From Tamarix chinensis (lineage: Eukaryota; Streptophyta; Magnoliopsida; Caryophyllales; Tamaricaceae), in NCBI GenBank assembly GCA_030549775.1, contig CM060172.1:60740023-60804022 (forward strand): 64,000 bases of DNA, read 5' to 3'. Made by a program: the position numbers and the translations under genes. Below are positions 12,615 to 24,449 of this stretch, piece by piece; position 1 is the stretch's first letter, and each line of letters begins with the position of its first letter. A model generated the notes under the pieces. That model was not told the DNA's origin and made no database searches. It saw only the letters and a program-made list of their open reading frames with translations.

Positions 12615-12894
12615 TTTATTTTTTATTAATAATTAAGTAATATAAATTAATAATAATATAATATAAAAGAAATTTATGACATAAAAATATATTAAATTTA
12701 TTATTAGCATTATTTCTATTATAATTATCATTATTATTGTTATTATAATAATAATAAAAAAGATTTACACTTTTTAATAGTATATATTTTTATTTTGTAT
12801 TATTATAAGTTTGTATTACTTAATTATTAATAAAAAAATAAAATTAGTGTATTAATATGTATATTTTTAAGTAAATTTGGGTTTAAAATTTAGG
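12539..12894. repeat. AT-rich dispersed repeat, copy 2 (MITE-like)
   Basis: Termini are CCAAATTTTAAATC and, reverse complemented, CCTAAATTTTAAACC, an imperfect inverted repeat. A long (AT)n run sits at about 12575-12610. It is the second member of the family at 11666-11984. The stretches on either side (10802-11665 and 11985-12538) hold nothing I can name apart from a GA microsatellite at 10940-10956. Confidence 0.5.
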
Positions 12895-12989
12895 TAAGTA
12901 GAATTTTTTTTCTTAACTGTAGGAGGCCAACGGCTAGGATCATTTTCCATTTGTATTATTTTTTATTGTTTTATTATCCAACTTATGAT

Positions 12990-13470
12990 TGAGTTTAAGT
13001 CGTTGCAGATTTGGATTATATTGAGGTAATTTATAGGGTCGGATCGGGTTTGAATTGAGATGATTTAGGTGTGGTCGGGTTGAGTTCAAATTATTTTGGG
13101 TTAGCTTGTTCGGTTGGATCGGGTCTATGAATACTAACGGTTCAAATTTTATCTGAAATTTAATGAATTTTATTTGTTGGATACTTAAACGAATAAGAAT
13201 AAATAAATAAAGATGATAGAAAAAAAAATATCTATTAAGTTCAGGTACGGATACAAGTATGCAATATCTATATCCATACCGATACCTGTATTCATATTCG
13301 TACTCATTTAACATATATATAAGTATCATTTTACCCTTAATTTTAAATTAAATATAGCATAAATTAATATTAACATTATAATTTAGTTTAATTCTAAATT
13401 GGTGTATCCGTCGAATAATGAATTTATCCGTCGGGTCCAATTAGAATCAGATTGAGTCACTTATATTCAG
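12990..13470. repeat. GGGT/GGATAC-rich dispersed repeat, copy related to 34265-34620
   Basis: Degenerate GGTCGGGTTGAG-type hexamers (13025-13130) and GGATAC-type hexamers (13235-13310) lie beside an AT-rich core at about 13325-13425. That core matches 34385-34490 closely: both run through a block around CCTAATTTTAAAxTAAATATAG and then TTATCCGTCGGG or TTATTCGTCGGG. The matching cores show this is a dispersed family, not chance low complexity. Confidence 0.55.
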
Positions 13471-13479
13471 GTCAACTTT

Positions 13480-14834
13480 TGATTGGATTAGTTTTGTATC
13501 AAATTTAAATATGCATGATAAAATTAATAAATTTATCAAATTAAATTTTATACGGATTAAATCGGATAAATTTTTATCGGCTATATTCTTAACCCACGCT
13601 ATCAATTGAAAACATTGAAGAAATATATATATATAAAGATTCAAAATCACACTTGATCGCAAGCTTGTTAATTCACACAATCAAAGCACACCATGATCGG
13701 GGGCACGCTTTTTACATGGTTATGTAAAATATTATTATAAAATAACAATACTTGAGAGCCCTAATTTCCTCGGAATCTTATGTTTAGATCTAGTTGGCCT
13801 ATGCCTAGGCCGAAGCCTATTCTTGATGATCATTAAAGTTGGAGGTGTTTCACAAATTTTCCATCAAGCACATTTACATAGGGGCCGATTGATTTTCATC
13901 AAGCACATTTACATAGGGGCCGATGGAGAAAAATAGGACAGGGGACAAGACAAGAACTCAAGCAGTGGCTCAGGAAGATTCTTTTTTATTCCCCCCCCCC
14001 CGGTCTTTTTGGTTCATTTTATTTCCCATTTCTGTATTGAAGATGTCCTGGATGATGACTCTAAGGCCACATTTGGTACGTCGGATATGTAAATAAAATT
14101 ATACTCCTGTAAAACTCACCGTCACCTTTATGAAAAAGAATTACTTGACTATTTAATTAATTTATGTTCGGTTTATATTAAAAAAATTAAAAGAGCTGAT
14201 TAATTTATTTCAATTTTTAATAATGGCATGTGAGATAAAAATAAATAAATGCAGTAAAGGAAGCATTACTTCTTTAAAATATATTTCTCAACAAGTAATC
14301 TCTTTATAAACAAAAATAACGGATTATAAAATGAAGTTGTCTTTCCTTTTAAAACTCCTACTTACTTCAAATTAAACAAATTTTAATTTATCTCAAAAGT
14401 TAGTGCTTCAAAAATATAAGAAACACGTGTTTGCAATCATGTATGCTTACAAGAAGATAACACTTTAACCAATAACTTTAGTTACGAACAAAAATCAAAC
14501 CATTGTACTCCAGCCATTTTATTTCAAGAAACTCATATATTCTTTCACATATGAGATATGTGTTAGGGGTGACGTGATTCAAACCCGAGTTATTGTGGAA
14601 AAGAGACAAAATCCTTTACATTAGAGCAAGAACGGAAGCACAACAAATTTTAATTTATTACTTTATAGGAAATGTAACTTTCTTAAGCAATTTACCCTAT
14701 ACCATATGATACCTATATATGTATCGTAAATTATAACCTTACAACTATTTGGCCTAGGCTATTTCTAGTATACCTTTCTTTCTATCAAAACAACAACAAC
14801 AACAACAACAACAACAATAATAATTAGAAAATAG

Positions 14835-14877
<43 letters not shown>

Positions 14878-15235
14878 TGACATGGAGCTTACGAATCACT
14901 CATTTACTACATTTGATTCATAATAAGTGGCATTTCAACTTTATGCATACAAATTAAGAACTAAAGGGACATAACTAATACAACCCTAGGTAGTAATGGT
15001 TAGATATTTGATAAAAAAAATTGGGAATATAAAAGCTTAGACATAAACATTTACCGATGATAAAGGATAATTTGATGAAATTATTTAGCCTATATTTGGG
15101 AGATACAGAGTTTTCTTTTTCCTTCCAAAAATAACGAATCACAATAATAGATCACTAACAATAACAACTTTTTCAAATAAAGACATATTTTATATTACAA
15201 TCATAAAATTTCACTTATTTTAAGAATTATAAATG
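13480..15235. other. Gene-free DNA with microsatellites
   Basis: No gene is visible. A (CAA)n run lies at 14790-14816, and adjoining (GT)n and (GA)n runs lie at 14837-14875. A 35-bp direct repeat around CATCAAGCACATTTACATAG occurs at about 13860 and 13897. Confidence 0.6.
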
Positions 15236-15560
15236 AGCCGAGTCAACGCATGAGCTGACCCGACTAGTTAAAAATTAAATTCAACTTGTTTGTTTAGTCA
15301 TATAAGTTGACTCCACGCCTTATTTTTAGACTCGTTTATTAAATGAGTCGAACACGAACTAAAAATATTTAACTTGTCTCATTTATAATCTAAGATTATA
15401 AGTTTTTGATTTGTTTGTTTAATTAAATGAATATAATATAAATTTATTTTAGACTCGTTTAATAATTGAACCAAATCTAAAACCCAAGTTTAGAATATTT
15501 TAATTCGGCTTATTTGTTACCTTATTTATTTTTGTTAAACTTAAAAACGCTAAATTACTG
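15236..15560. repeat. Dispersed repeat related to 38800-39115
   Basis: This copy shares the ordered blocks TTTAATTAAATGAATATAAT and a GTTTAATAATTGAA-type segment with 38800-39115. Both are rich in degenerate GAGTCGA/AACTTG words. Non-coding. Confidence 0.4.
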
Positions 15561-15599
15561 CCTGTTAACATAAAACAGACGTATAATATTAAACTAGTT

Positions 15600-16356
15600 A
15601 CATTTCCCCGTGCAATGCACGGGTGGTGTATTAATTATTTATATATTATTATATAAAAGTTGAATAGTTTAATAGTTTAATTAATATGTAGGAGATGAAT
15701 AGTTGGTTGTATATGTTCAAGTAATTAATTAATAAAATACTTAATTAATACTTGATTAATATGTATTATTCGACATATGTGCAGCAAATGAATAGTTATA
15801 TGCATTTGTTGTATGTAGGATATGAATAATAGTACTGTGTTAATGATAGAAGATGAATAGTTATATGAATTTGCTGTTCACATGAGATGAATAGTTGCAT
15901 TCATATGTTCATTAGTTTGACAATTCAATTAATATGCAGGAAATGAATAGTTGGATGCATATGTTCAAGTAATTAATTAAGAAAATACTTGATTAATATG
16001 TGTTGTTCAACATATACATGTGTTACATTCATATATTCATTAGTTATACAACTCAATTAATATGCATGAGATGAATAGTTGGCTGCATATTTTTAGATAA
16101 TTAATTAAAAAAATTCTTAATTAATATGTGTTATTCGACACATGTGCAATAGATGAATATCTCAATTAATACGTAGGAGATGAATATCATTTTGTTGTTA
16201 TGCAGCGTAGGAGATGAATAGTTTAACAAATCAATTAATATATAGGAGTATTTCATCATTTATTTGACTATATTAGTTAATAATAATATATGGCAGTGAT
16301 AATATATGATTAGTAATAATAAGTATAGTTTAGGCGGAAAATTTTGTTTGTATATT
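15600..16356. repeat. AT-rich ATGAATAG repeat array, left part
   Basis: The array opens with a perfect palindrome, CCCGTGCAATGCACGGG at 15607-15623. It then repeats a block of CAATTAATATGYAGGAGATG followed by AATAGTTG and TAATTAATTAA at about 15676, 15928 and 16055. It is cut at 16356 by the long LTR and resumes at 20822. Confidence 0.6.
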
Positions 16357-17483
16357 TGAAATGCCCCGATATTTTTCTAATTTTTAAATATTATATTTAA
16401 ATAAGGTTGTATTTAAAATTTTAATTTAATAAATTATTTTATTAAAATAAAAGGAAATTTATTATGGCAATTTAATAAGAAATTTTTATAAATAGGTTAA
16501 GTAAAGGAAATTTGGGCATATTATCTAATTAAAGATTTAAATTTGGAAATTATTTAAATAAATTATTTTATTCAAATTAAGAAAGATAAAATAGTTTCAA
16601 ATTAATTTTAATTTTATAAATAAATAAATTAAATAAAATTTGAGGGATTTATTAGTTTAAAATGAAAATTTTGGAAAAATCCTTTAAAAAGCCTATGTTA
16701 GCCTAAAAAGGGATTTAAAATTTATTTTATTTAAATATTATTATTTTTAAATATCCTAAATATTCATATTTATTTAATTTGACCCCACATAATTATTTCT
16801 CTTTCATTTTTTCCCTTTTTCCTTTTCTTTCTTTTCCTTTTTCTTTCCTTTTCTTTCTTTTTCTTCTTCTTCGCCGAATTGGGCCTGTTGCGCGGCCCAA
16901 TTCCTTTTCTTCTTTCCTTTTCCTTCGGCGCGGCCCGGCCCGCGCGTCGTCGCCGCCCCCATTCTTTCCACGCCGCGTTTTACTTCTTCCTTCTTTTAAA
17001 CGCTGCGTCTTGATTTAGCCTTATTACCGTTGCGCGGTAGAACGGAACGCCGTTCTTCAACCCTTTTTACACCTAAACTCGTCGTTTCATTAAACGACGA
17101 TTTATGTCGCGCGAACCGCCCGGCCTGCCCTCCCTTTTTCCTTCTTTTCTCCCCTGCGAACCGGCCGGCCAGCCCCTCCCCTCTTCTTCTTCCTCCTCCC
17201 GCCCGACGCCATAACCACCCACCTCCCTCTCTTCCCCGGAAATGGCGTTGCCGGCCACACGTGGCGTGACCGACTCTTCTCCCGCTCGTTTTCTTCCTTT
17301 CGGTCTGCACGATCATTTGAAGCCCTCAACTGCCTCTCTCTCCCGCTCGTTTGCTCCATTCTTCTCACGAAGTGTCGGGCAAAATTTGAAAATTTTGCCG
17401 CCCAATCGACGCCATAACCATCACGATTCTCACCAGCTTTGACCCCCTGATAACTTCCCCAACTCGTACTTAAGCTCCAACAA

Positions 17484-17491
17484 TATAAATA
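17484..17491 (+). promoter_or_regulatory. TATA box in solo LTR L1
   Basis: TATAAATA lies about 1.1 kb into the LTR, after the pyrimidine-rich part. L2 has the same word at 25076-25083 and minus-strand L4 at 42881-42888 in the equivalent place, which supports it as the U3 promoter. Confidence 0.55.
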
Positions 17492-19059
17492 CCTCTCTTA
17501 TGGCCTGGGTTCGGGATTTTCTTTCCTCGAAACCCTAAGCATCGCCCGAGCGCCACCGCTTCTTTAGACGACTCTTCCTCCATATCTGGCTAACTTCAAC
17601 GCCTTCTCTTCATCCCAATCTCTTCCCTGCAACACCCTCTAATTAACTAGAACATCCACGACCTTCGATTCACCTTGTACAAACCTCCATAATCGTGTAA
17701 AGTTGGCTAGTTATCTCACCAGAAAATTCCACCCCGAGACCTTGAAACGCCAGCCACCACCACATCCGCCGCTTTTACCACCTTCCAAACCAACCATTAA
17801 CTCCTTATAAATCTCCTCCACAGCCCCATAGATTTATTTTATTTTTTCTCCTTCCTCCTCACCTCTTTTTCTTCATTTTTACCCTCTTAGATCCATTTTC
17901 CGGCCACCTCCGGGAGCCACCGCCGGTTCCACCCACATCCTCCGACTCAAGGTGAAACCCTAGACATTTTAAACACTTAGTTTTGAATTATTGATAATTA
18001 TTGTATTTTTAGTCTAAATTTTAGTGTTATTTCAACTTTAATTATTATTATTATAATTATTATTATTAGTAATATTGACTGTATCTAATTTCTAAAATTT
18101 TGTTACAGGTATGGGAGTATTATTGAGTAAGAAAGATTATTCATCTCGGCCTTTACTTATTTAATTAAAATTTTACATGTTTAATGTTATTAATAATAAT
18201 AATATTAAGATTTTTATTAGTAGTGTAATTATTGGATTGATATTGTAATTATTCCAGGAGGTTCATAAACTTAATATTTTAATTAATCCTCGCACTTTTA
18301 CTTTTTATTAATATTATTAACATTTTTAACATTACTTCTAATCATATTATTATTATTATTATCCTTATTAACTTTATATTATAAGTATATATATAATATT
18401 AATATCATTATTACATTTTGAATAGTGTTATTATTAAACGGAGTAATTTTGAAAGCCACCTTGTAATTTAAAGAATTATGGTATTATTAATATTAATATC
18501 CTACAAATAAGAGTGTTATTAATAATTTTATTATTATTATTATTATCATTATTATTAGTATTAGTATTAGTATTATTACTATTATTGTTAATATTTTGGT
18601 GAAGGGTAGAAACCCTTGTATCACCACCCTCTTCGAATGAAAATAATAAATTAATTGTAATAGTTTCTATAGTTAATTTTTAAGTAGTAGTATTTTAATA
18701 AAAAAAAAATAAATCTTGGAATAAGTTAGAGGATAATAAAATTATATAAGAGGGTCTAATTCTATTATGCTTCGATATAATAGGCGAACCCAATCAAATC
18801 CCTCAACTGGAATAGGAGCGTGCACCAAGACCGGTGACGTTTTAGGTAAGGGTCTACTAAGGTCATTTATGTGTTTGCATGTATTATGAATATGACATGC
18901 TATGTAATCTATGTTCGTTATTCTTATTGATTATGCATGCGACATGGTTATGAAGTTGAAGTATGTTATTGTGAATGTCATGTGCCATGAAAAATATGTG
19001 TATGCTTATGTCATTAATGTATGACCTGAAGTGATATATGATTTAGGATTTGCATGTAT

Positions 19060-19560
19060 GAGGATGGTACTAGGGTTTGCATGAGATGGCATGGTGCTAG
19101 GATTTGCACGGAAGGGAATGATACTAGGGTTTGCATGGAATAGCAAGAAGTTGAAGGTGTGCATGAAATAACATAATATTAGGGTTTGCATGAATTAATG
19201 TGGAGTTAGGGTTTTGCATGTGGATTAGGGTTTCATAAGAACATGCCTACATGGAATTAATGTTGCATGGGATCTGGGTCGCATGGAAGCATGTCTACGT
19301 GGAGCTAGGGTTTGCATATGAATTAGGGTTTTCATAGAAGGGTGGTATATGTGAAGCTAGGGTTTGCACATGTGAGGTACGTGGAGTTAGGGTTTGCATG
19401 GGAGTGTGGTACGTGGAGATTGGGTTTGCATGGGAGCTAGGGTTGCATGGAAGCGTGGGCCATGTGTAGTTAGGGTTTGCATGGGAACTAAGATTTGCAT
19501 GGAATTGTGGAGATAGGGTTTGCATGGAGTAGGGTTGCATGAGAGTTAGGGCTTTCATGG
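19060..19560 (+). repeat. GGGTTTGCATGG minisatellite within L1
   Basis: About a dozen degenerate units built on TAGGGTTTGCATGG, spaced roughly 25-60 bp. Related but more decayed words occur in L2 at about 27380-28150. Confidence 0.7.
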
Positions 19561-19654
19561 ATTAGTCATGCATGTTTGGGCAAATATTTGTGAATGTCAA
19601 ATGTTTTTGAATAAAATACTTAAGACACTAATATCTTCAAGTGGAAGAGTATTG

Positions 19655-20080
19655 AGCCGGGTCCAGACCGATCCACCGGTCAGGAATAGTGGTTAGGGTT
19701 TTACCCTATATGTGACCGATCCACCGGTAATAATAGTGGTTAGGACATGAGGTCCTATGTGTGACCGGCCCACCGGCAATAATAGTGGGGTGACTCGAGC
19801 TCAATCAATACAAACCAGAATTGTTAAAGCTCTTAAAAGACATAATTACTTACAGTGAAACACCATGCGAAGAGGAACCAGACCGATCCACCGGCCAGGA
19901 ATAGTGGTTAGGGTTTTACCCTATGTGTGTCCGGCCCACCGGTTATAATAGTGGGGTGTTCCTGTTTTTGCATGGATATGAGGCGAGCAGGAACCAGACC
20001 GATCCACCGGTCAGGAATAGTGGTTAGGGTTTTACCCTATGTGTGTCCGGCCCACCGGTTATAATAGTGGGGTGTTCCTA
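19655..20080 (+). repeat. CCACCGG...ATAATAGTGG hairpin minisatellite within L1
   Basis: Several units carry CCACCGG, a short spacer with AATAGTGG, then a GTTAGGGTTTTACCCTAT spacer. CCAC and GTGG can pair as a stem. The same array occurs in L2 (28425-29010), L3 (31065-31470) and on the minus strand in L4 (40690-40850). Confidence 0.75.
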
Positions 20081-20821
20081 TTTTCGCATGGATTGATAAA
20101 AAGTATGACGTGAATTGACTTTTGATAAAAGAAAGATTAAATGGTTAATCCGGACCTTTTGGGCCTTATGTGTGGACTGTTGATTATAAGTTATGTATGT
20201 CACTTTATGCTTCTATGTATTGTATGTATGAGTTGTAATTGTATGTGATCATTATCCTACATGAATTAATGTGTTATATGCCGGCCTTAGTATTCGGTTA
20301 CCTTACTCGGTACGTAGCGTACTGATCACCCGTTTCATGGGTGCTGCTTATTCCCACGAGCAGAAGGCCCGTCTAATTTGTTGCAGGTAGGAGATACTTA
20401 CTTTGATGCTATCGATGTCTACGGGACATCAGGAGGGGCAGAGTGATAGCTGGGCTGGATCAATCTTAGAGTGACGTGGCCGTTGTCCTTTTTAAATTTA
20501 TGATTCATGTTATCTTTTATTATGTTTGAATTGTCGAAACAATTTTACTAAGGTTGTTTAGTTATTATCTGGAAAAAACAATAGCCGGTATTTCGAATTA
20601 TGTAAGACTTACGCGTACTCTGATTTCTGGTTTCATAAATTTGAATTTGTATGGTATTACTGATAATGTTTTCTTAGCCTTAGCACTTGGTACCAGAACG
20701 GTAGAAGTAAACTGGTCTGGTACTAAGTGTGGCGGTAACATCCCCAGAAATTACAGTTTTAATTTGTGAGTATTGCTTTTAAAAAAAAAAAATTGTGTAA
20801 ATTTTGGGGTGTTACAATATT

Positions 20822-21985
20822 ATTTGCCAAACAATTTTATTTTTATATAATAACCAATATTATCATTCTGTTATTATTTTTTTAATAATAATTATATTAT
20901 TAATCATGATAATATTCATAATAGTAATAATTAATTATATTAATATTCATTATTATCATAATAATAATTATCATTATTATATTATAAAATATGATAATAG
21001 TAATTATCAAAATTATATAAATAATTATATTAGTATTAATTATATTAATAGTTATAATTATTATAGTTATATTAATAATAATAGTCATATTATTAATAAT
21101 AAATAATAAAATTATTATTATTATTATTATTATCATCATCATCATCATCATCATATTTGATTGATGTTGATCTAACCTTAAGAAAAATAATAATACTTCA
21201 TTAAAATTAGTTATATGTATTTACTAGTTGCATTGTATTAATAGCAATAGATGCATATGTGTTGGTCGATTGGTTTATGCACTTTATTTAGTGTATTAAT
21301 TATTTATCAATTATTTATATATTAATATGTAGGATATGAATAATTTGACAATTCAATTAATACACAAGAAATTAATTGTTGACCGTATATATTCAGGTAA
21401 TTAATTAAAAAAATATTTGATTATAAAATATTTGATTAATACTTTATTAAAATTATTTGTTCGACATATATACAACAAATGAAGAGTTATATGCATTTTG
21501 CATATAAGAGATAAATAGTCGCATTATATTAATGAATATATTCATGTGAAGCAAATGAATATGCACTTTGGTGTATTAATTATTTATATATTAATATGCA
21601 ATAGATGAATAGTCCGACAATTCAATTAATACATAGGAAACAAAAAGTTTTCTACACATGTTCGGATAATTAATTAAGAAAATATTTGATTAGAAAATAT
21701 ATAGTTAATATTTTATTAAAATTAATTGGTTGACATATGTGCAGCAAATGAATAGTTATATACATTTAATGCACATAGGAGATAAATAGTCGCATTATAT
21801 TAATAAATAGTAATATTAATTGTTCCATCTTATTAATTAGTAATAACAATAATTAGTAATAATATATGGCAGCAGTAATTTATAATTAGTAATAATGGAT
21901 ATAGTTTAGACGGAAAAATTTATCTTTATATTTTTTGCTAAATAATTCTGTTTATATATATATATAGATTATTCCCTTTAATTAA
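20822..21985. repeat. AT-rich ATGAATAG repeat array, right part
   Basis: Resumes the array cut by L1. It contains AAT/ATT and ATC microsatellite (20870-21152) and block copies at about 21355 and 21620. It ends near a TATATATATAGATT border. The sequence spanning 21900-21945 resembles the L1 site with the LTR removed, so it works as an internal empty-site control. Confidence 0.6.
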
Positions 21986-21989
21986 TTAG

Positions 21990-23420
21990 TTTTGACGAGC
22001 GAGTAAATACTGAAAAGTGGGCACCGGGAAAAATAGCAGCGAATCGATGCTAATAAATGATTGTAAAGTGAAACGTGGAGCTTCCACAAAGGGAAATCGG
22101 AGCACATGACAGTGGGATTTGCAGCCCTTTCTTTTGTCGTTGCTCTGACAAGACAAGACTTAATTATGCTAATCAGGATTACTGATTAGTCTGATTTAAC
22201 ACACCACTTATGAGGGCATCCATGTGATAATGTTTACCTGTCAATTGTCATCCTTAAGGGGTCAATTTAAGAGGTCATCTCAAATATTGACTCTGAGCTC
22301 GCGCAAAAAAATGCACATCGCTGCTAAAACTCATCTAGTCCTGGGCCAAGCAACATGGGGTGTTTTGTACCGTTCTTCGTATTCCACCTTATTCATAAAC
22401 CAATATTTTCTTATGGGATTATTTTATTCAATCTAATCTATACTTTATTATTATTTTTAATGATTAATATGGAAATTGTTTCCTATCAATTGTCTCTTTT
22501 TTTGTTAAGATTAAGTGTCATCGTAAAAAATTATCCCACGATTAAAATATTTAATTATAAAATTTATAACTCAAAATTATTTAAAAAATAATATATTTTA
22601 TTAATATAATTAATTATATCAATTCTTATAATACTTTTCTTAATTTAAAAGTATTGCATTCACCCACCTACAAATTACATGAATGAACTCATGGATTAAA
22701 TGTAATTGAGAAATGGTTTTATATGCAAACCGTTGTCGTATATTCTCCCATATTACGAAAAAACATTTACATTGTGTCTTGTTGAGTACATTGTAACTTA
22801 TATATATTCCAAAGGAAAATGTGCTTTTTAAACTCTTGACGATTGTATTTATAATATTTATGTTCTAATACATACTCTTAAATTTAAAATGATACAATCT
22901 TTTGCAACTTCTTAAGATCCTTTTTGAAACAACAAAAAGTTTCATTTGGAAACTTTATTTAAAAAAAAAAACTATAAGTAAAAATAAATGTTGCGATAAT
23001 ACTATTTCAGACAACAACTTATCTTTCGAAATAATTAAAATTTTGGATCACATATCATAAAAAATATCAAACATTTTTGACCTAAAAATGGAGGAAAGTA
23101 TGCCATCCGGAAAAATTATTTTGGACGAAACTTTGGTGGTACTCCCCCCCCACTTTTATTTAAGGTTAAAAATTTAGTGAATTTTTTTGTCGTAAGAAAT
23201 AAATTGTATGTTGTTTGAAATATTATGCGCGCCAAAAATTTCACCTAAGAAAATGTTCACTCGATGCCTAAATTTTGGAACAACTTGTGGTCCAAAATAA
23301 TTAAAGTGTGAGGCACGTGTTTTTTTTATTAGTGGGTTGTTGTCCGAAATAATTTGGGTAAAAACAGTATTGAAATACTTTTTCTTCTTCACTTCATGTA
23401 TGAGTTGTCTTCACCTATTA
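21990..23420. other. Gene-free DNA, possible CACTA subterminal sequence
   Basis: No gene is seen. From about 22960 to 23390 it carries repeated short words such as TTTCGAAATAAT, TTTGGACGAAA, TTGTCGTAAGAAAT and TGTCCGAAATAATTTGG, in the style of CACTA subterminal repeats. It might be the left part of the element whose right end is at 35552, but no CACTA terminus was found here. Confidence 0.3.
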
Positions 23421-24191
23421 TGTGACACCCCTAAATTCTATTAAACTTAATCCCATATAATTAATACCTTAATCAAATTATAATTTTGACAAAATTTTAT
23501 TCTAGCCTTACCTAAATTTTTTTAATCCCAAAATCTTAACCTAATCCAAATCTTTGATTCGCATAAATTATATTTCGCAACCCAACTTTAATCTTGGTAG
23601 ATTGATATCATTAATCTTACCTGTTTTAGCTTATCAAAATTTAATCTAAATTTCAACTTAAGCCTTTTCTTTTTTTTTTTCCCATTTCTTTCTCCTTTTT
23701 CCTTTTTCTTGCTTCCTTGTGCCAAATTCCTTGATTTCTTCTCCCGTCTTGCGTATGTTTATCTTTACTCCTTCAACACGCAACTCTCATCTTAACCATC
23801 ACCTTCCACCATCTCCCTTGTGCCCCTGCTACAGCTACCATGATTATCACCATCAACACCATCATCATCCTCTACATTCTTCACCATCACACGCCACCAT
23901 CATACACACACACATATATATATACACTACTCTCTTCTCTCCCCCTCCCTCATTTATTTGCATCATTTAATGCTCCAAATCCTATCTGAGCCACCTCTCC
24001 CTCTCTTCTTCTTCTTCTTCTTCTTCTTTGGTTGTTGCTGCTATGTTTCGTGCGTTGAACCACCACCTCCATCACCACACACCACCACAACAACCAAGCG
24101 CCGCCCAAGGATAGGTGGATCAACCACCACAACCACCCCATCACTCCCCATCGTCGTTGCCAACCACCTGGCCACCTACCGCGGATGTTAT

Positions 24192-24417
24192 TGAAATACC
24201 CCAAAACCCAAATTTAGAAGATTATGAAAAAAAAGGATTTATTAGGTAAATTAATTAAATAAATTATTTTATTATGATAAAATGAAATTAATTAAGGCAA
24301 ATCAAGAATAAAATAATAAATAATTTAATTAGGAAAAATTGGGGCGTTTTTCTAAGTAAAATGGAATTTAGGAAATAATTATTTAAAATATCCCAAGTTA
24401 ACCTAAAAAGGAATTTA

Positions 24418-24449
<32 letters not shown>

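Larger units (their letters stand above)
16357..20816 (+). mobile_element. Solo long LTR L1 (4460 bp)
   Basis: It starts TGAAATGCCCCG and ends GGGGTGTTACA. It is flanked by a perfect 5-bp target duplication, ATATT (16352-16356 and 20817-20821). No coding region, primer-binding site or second LTR is present, so it is a solo LTR. From 5' to 3' it holds a pyrimidine-rich region (16790-17450), a TATA box at 17484-17491, AT-rich DNA, a GGGTTTGCATGG minisatellite (19060-19560), a hairpin minisatellite (19655-20080) and a conserved block near 20290-20400. Very long LTRs of this style are known in Tekay/Del chromoviruses; that assignment is inference. Confidence 0.8.

Noticed and set aside
16779..17442. 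Overlapping Pro/Arg-rich frames on both strands
   Set aside because: Caused by the pyrimidine-rich, G/C-richer U3 of solo LTR L1; no conserved protein content.
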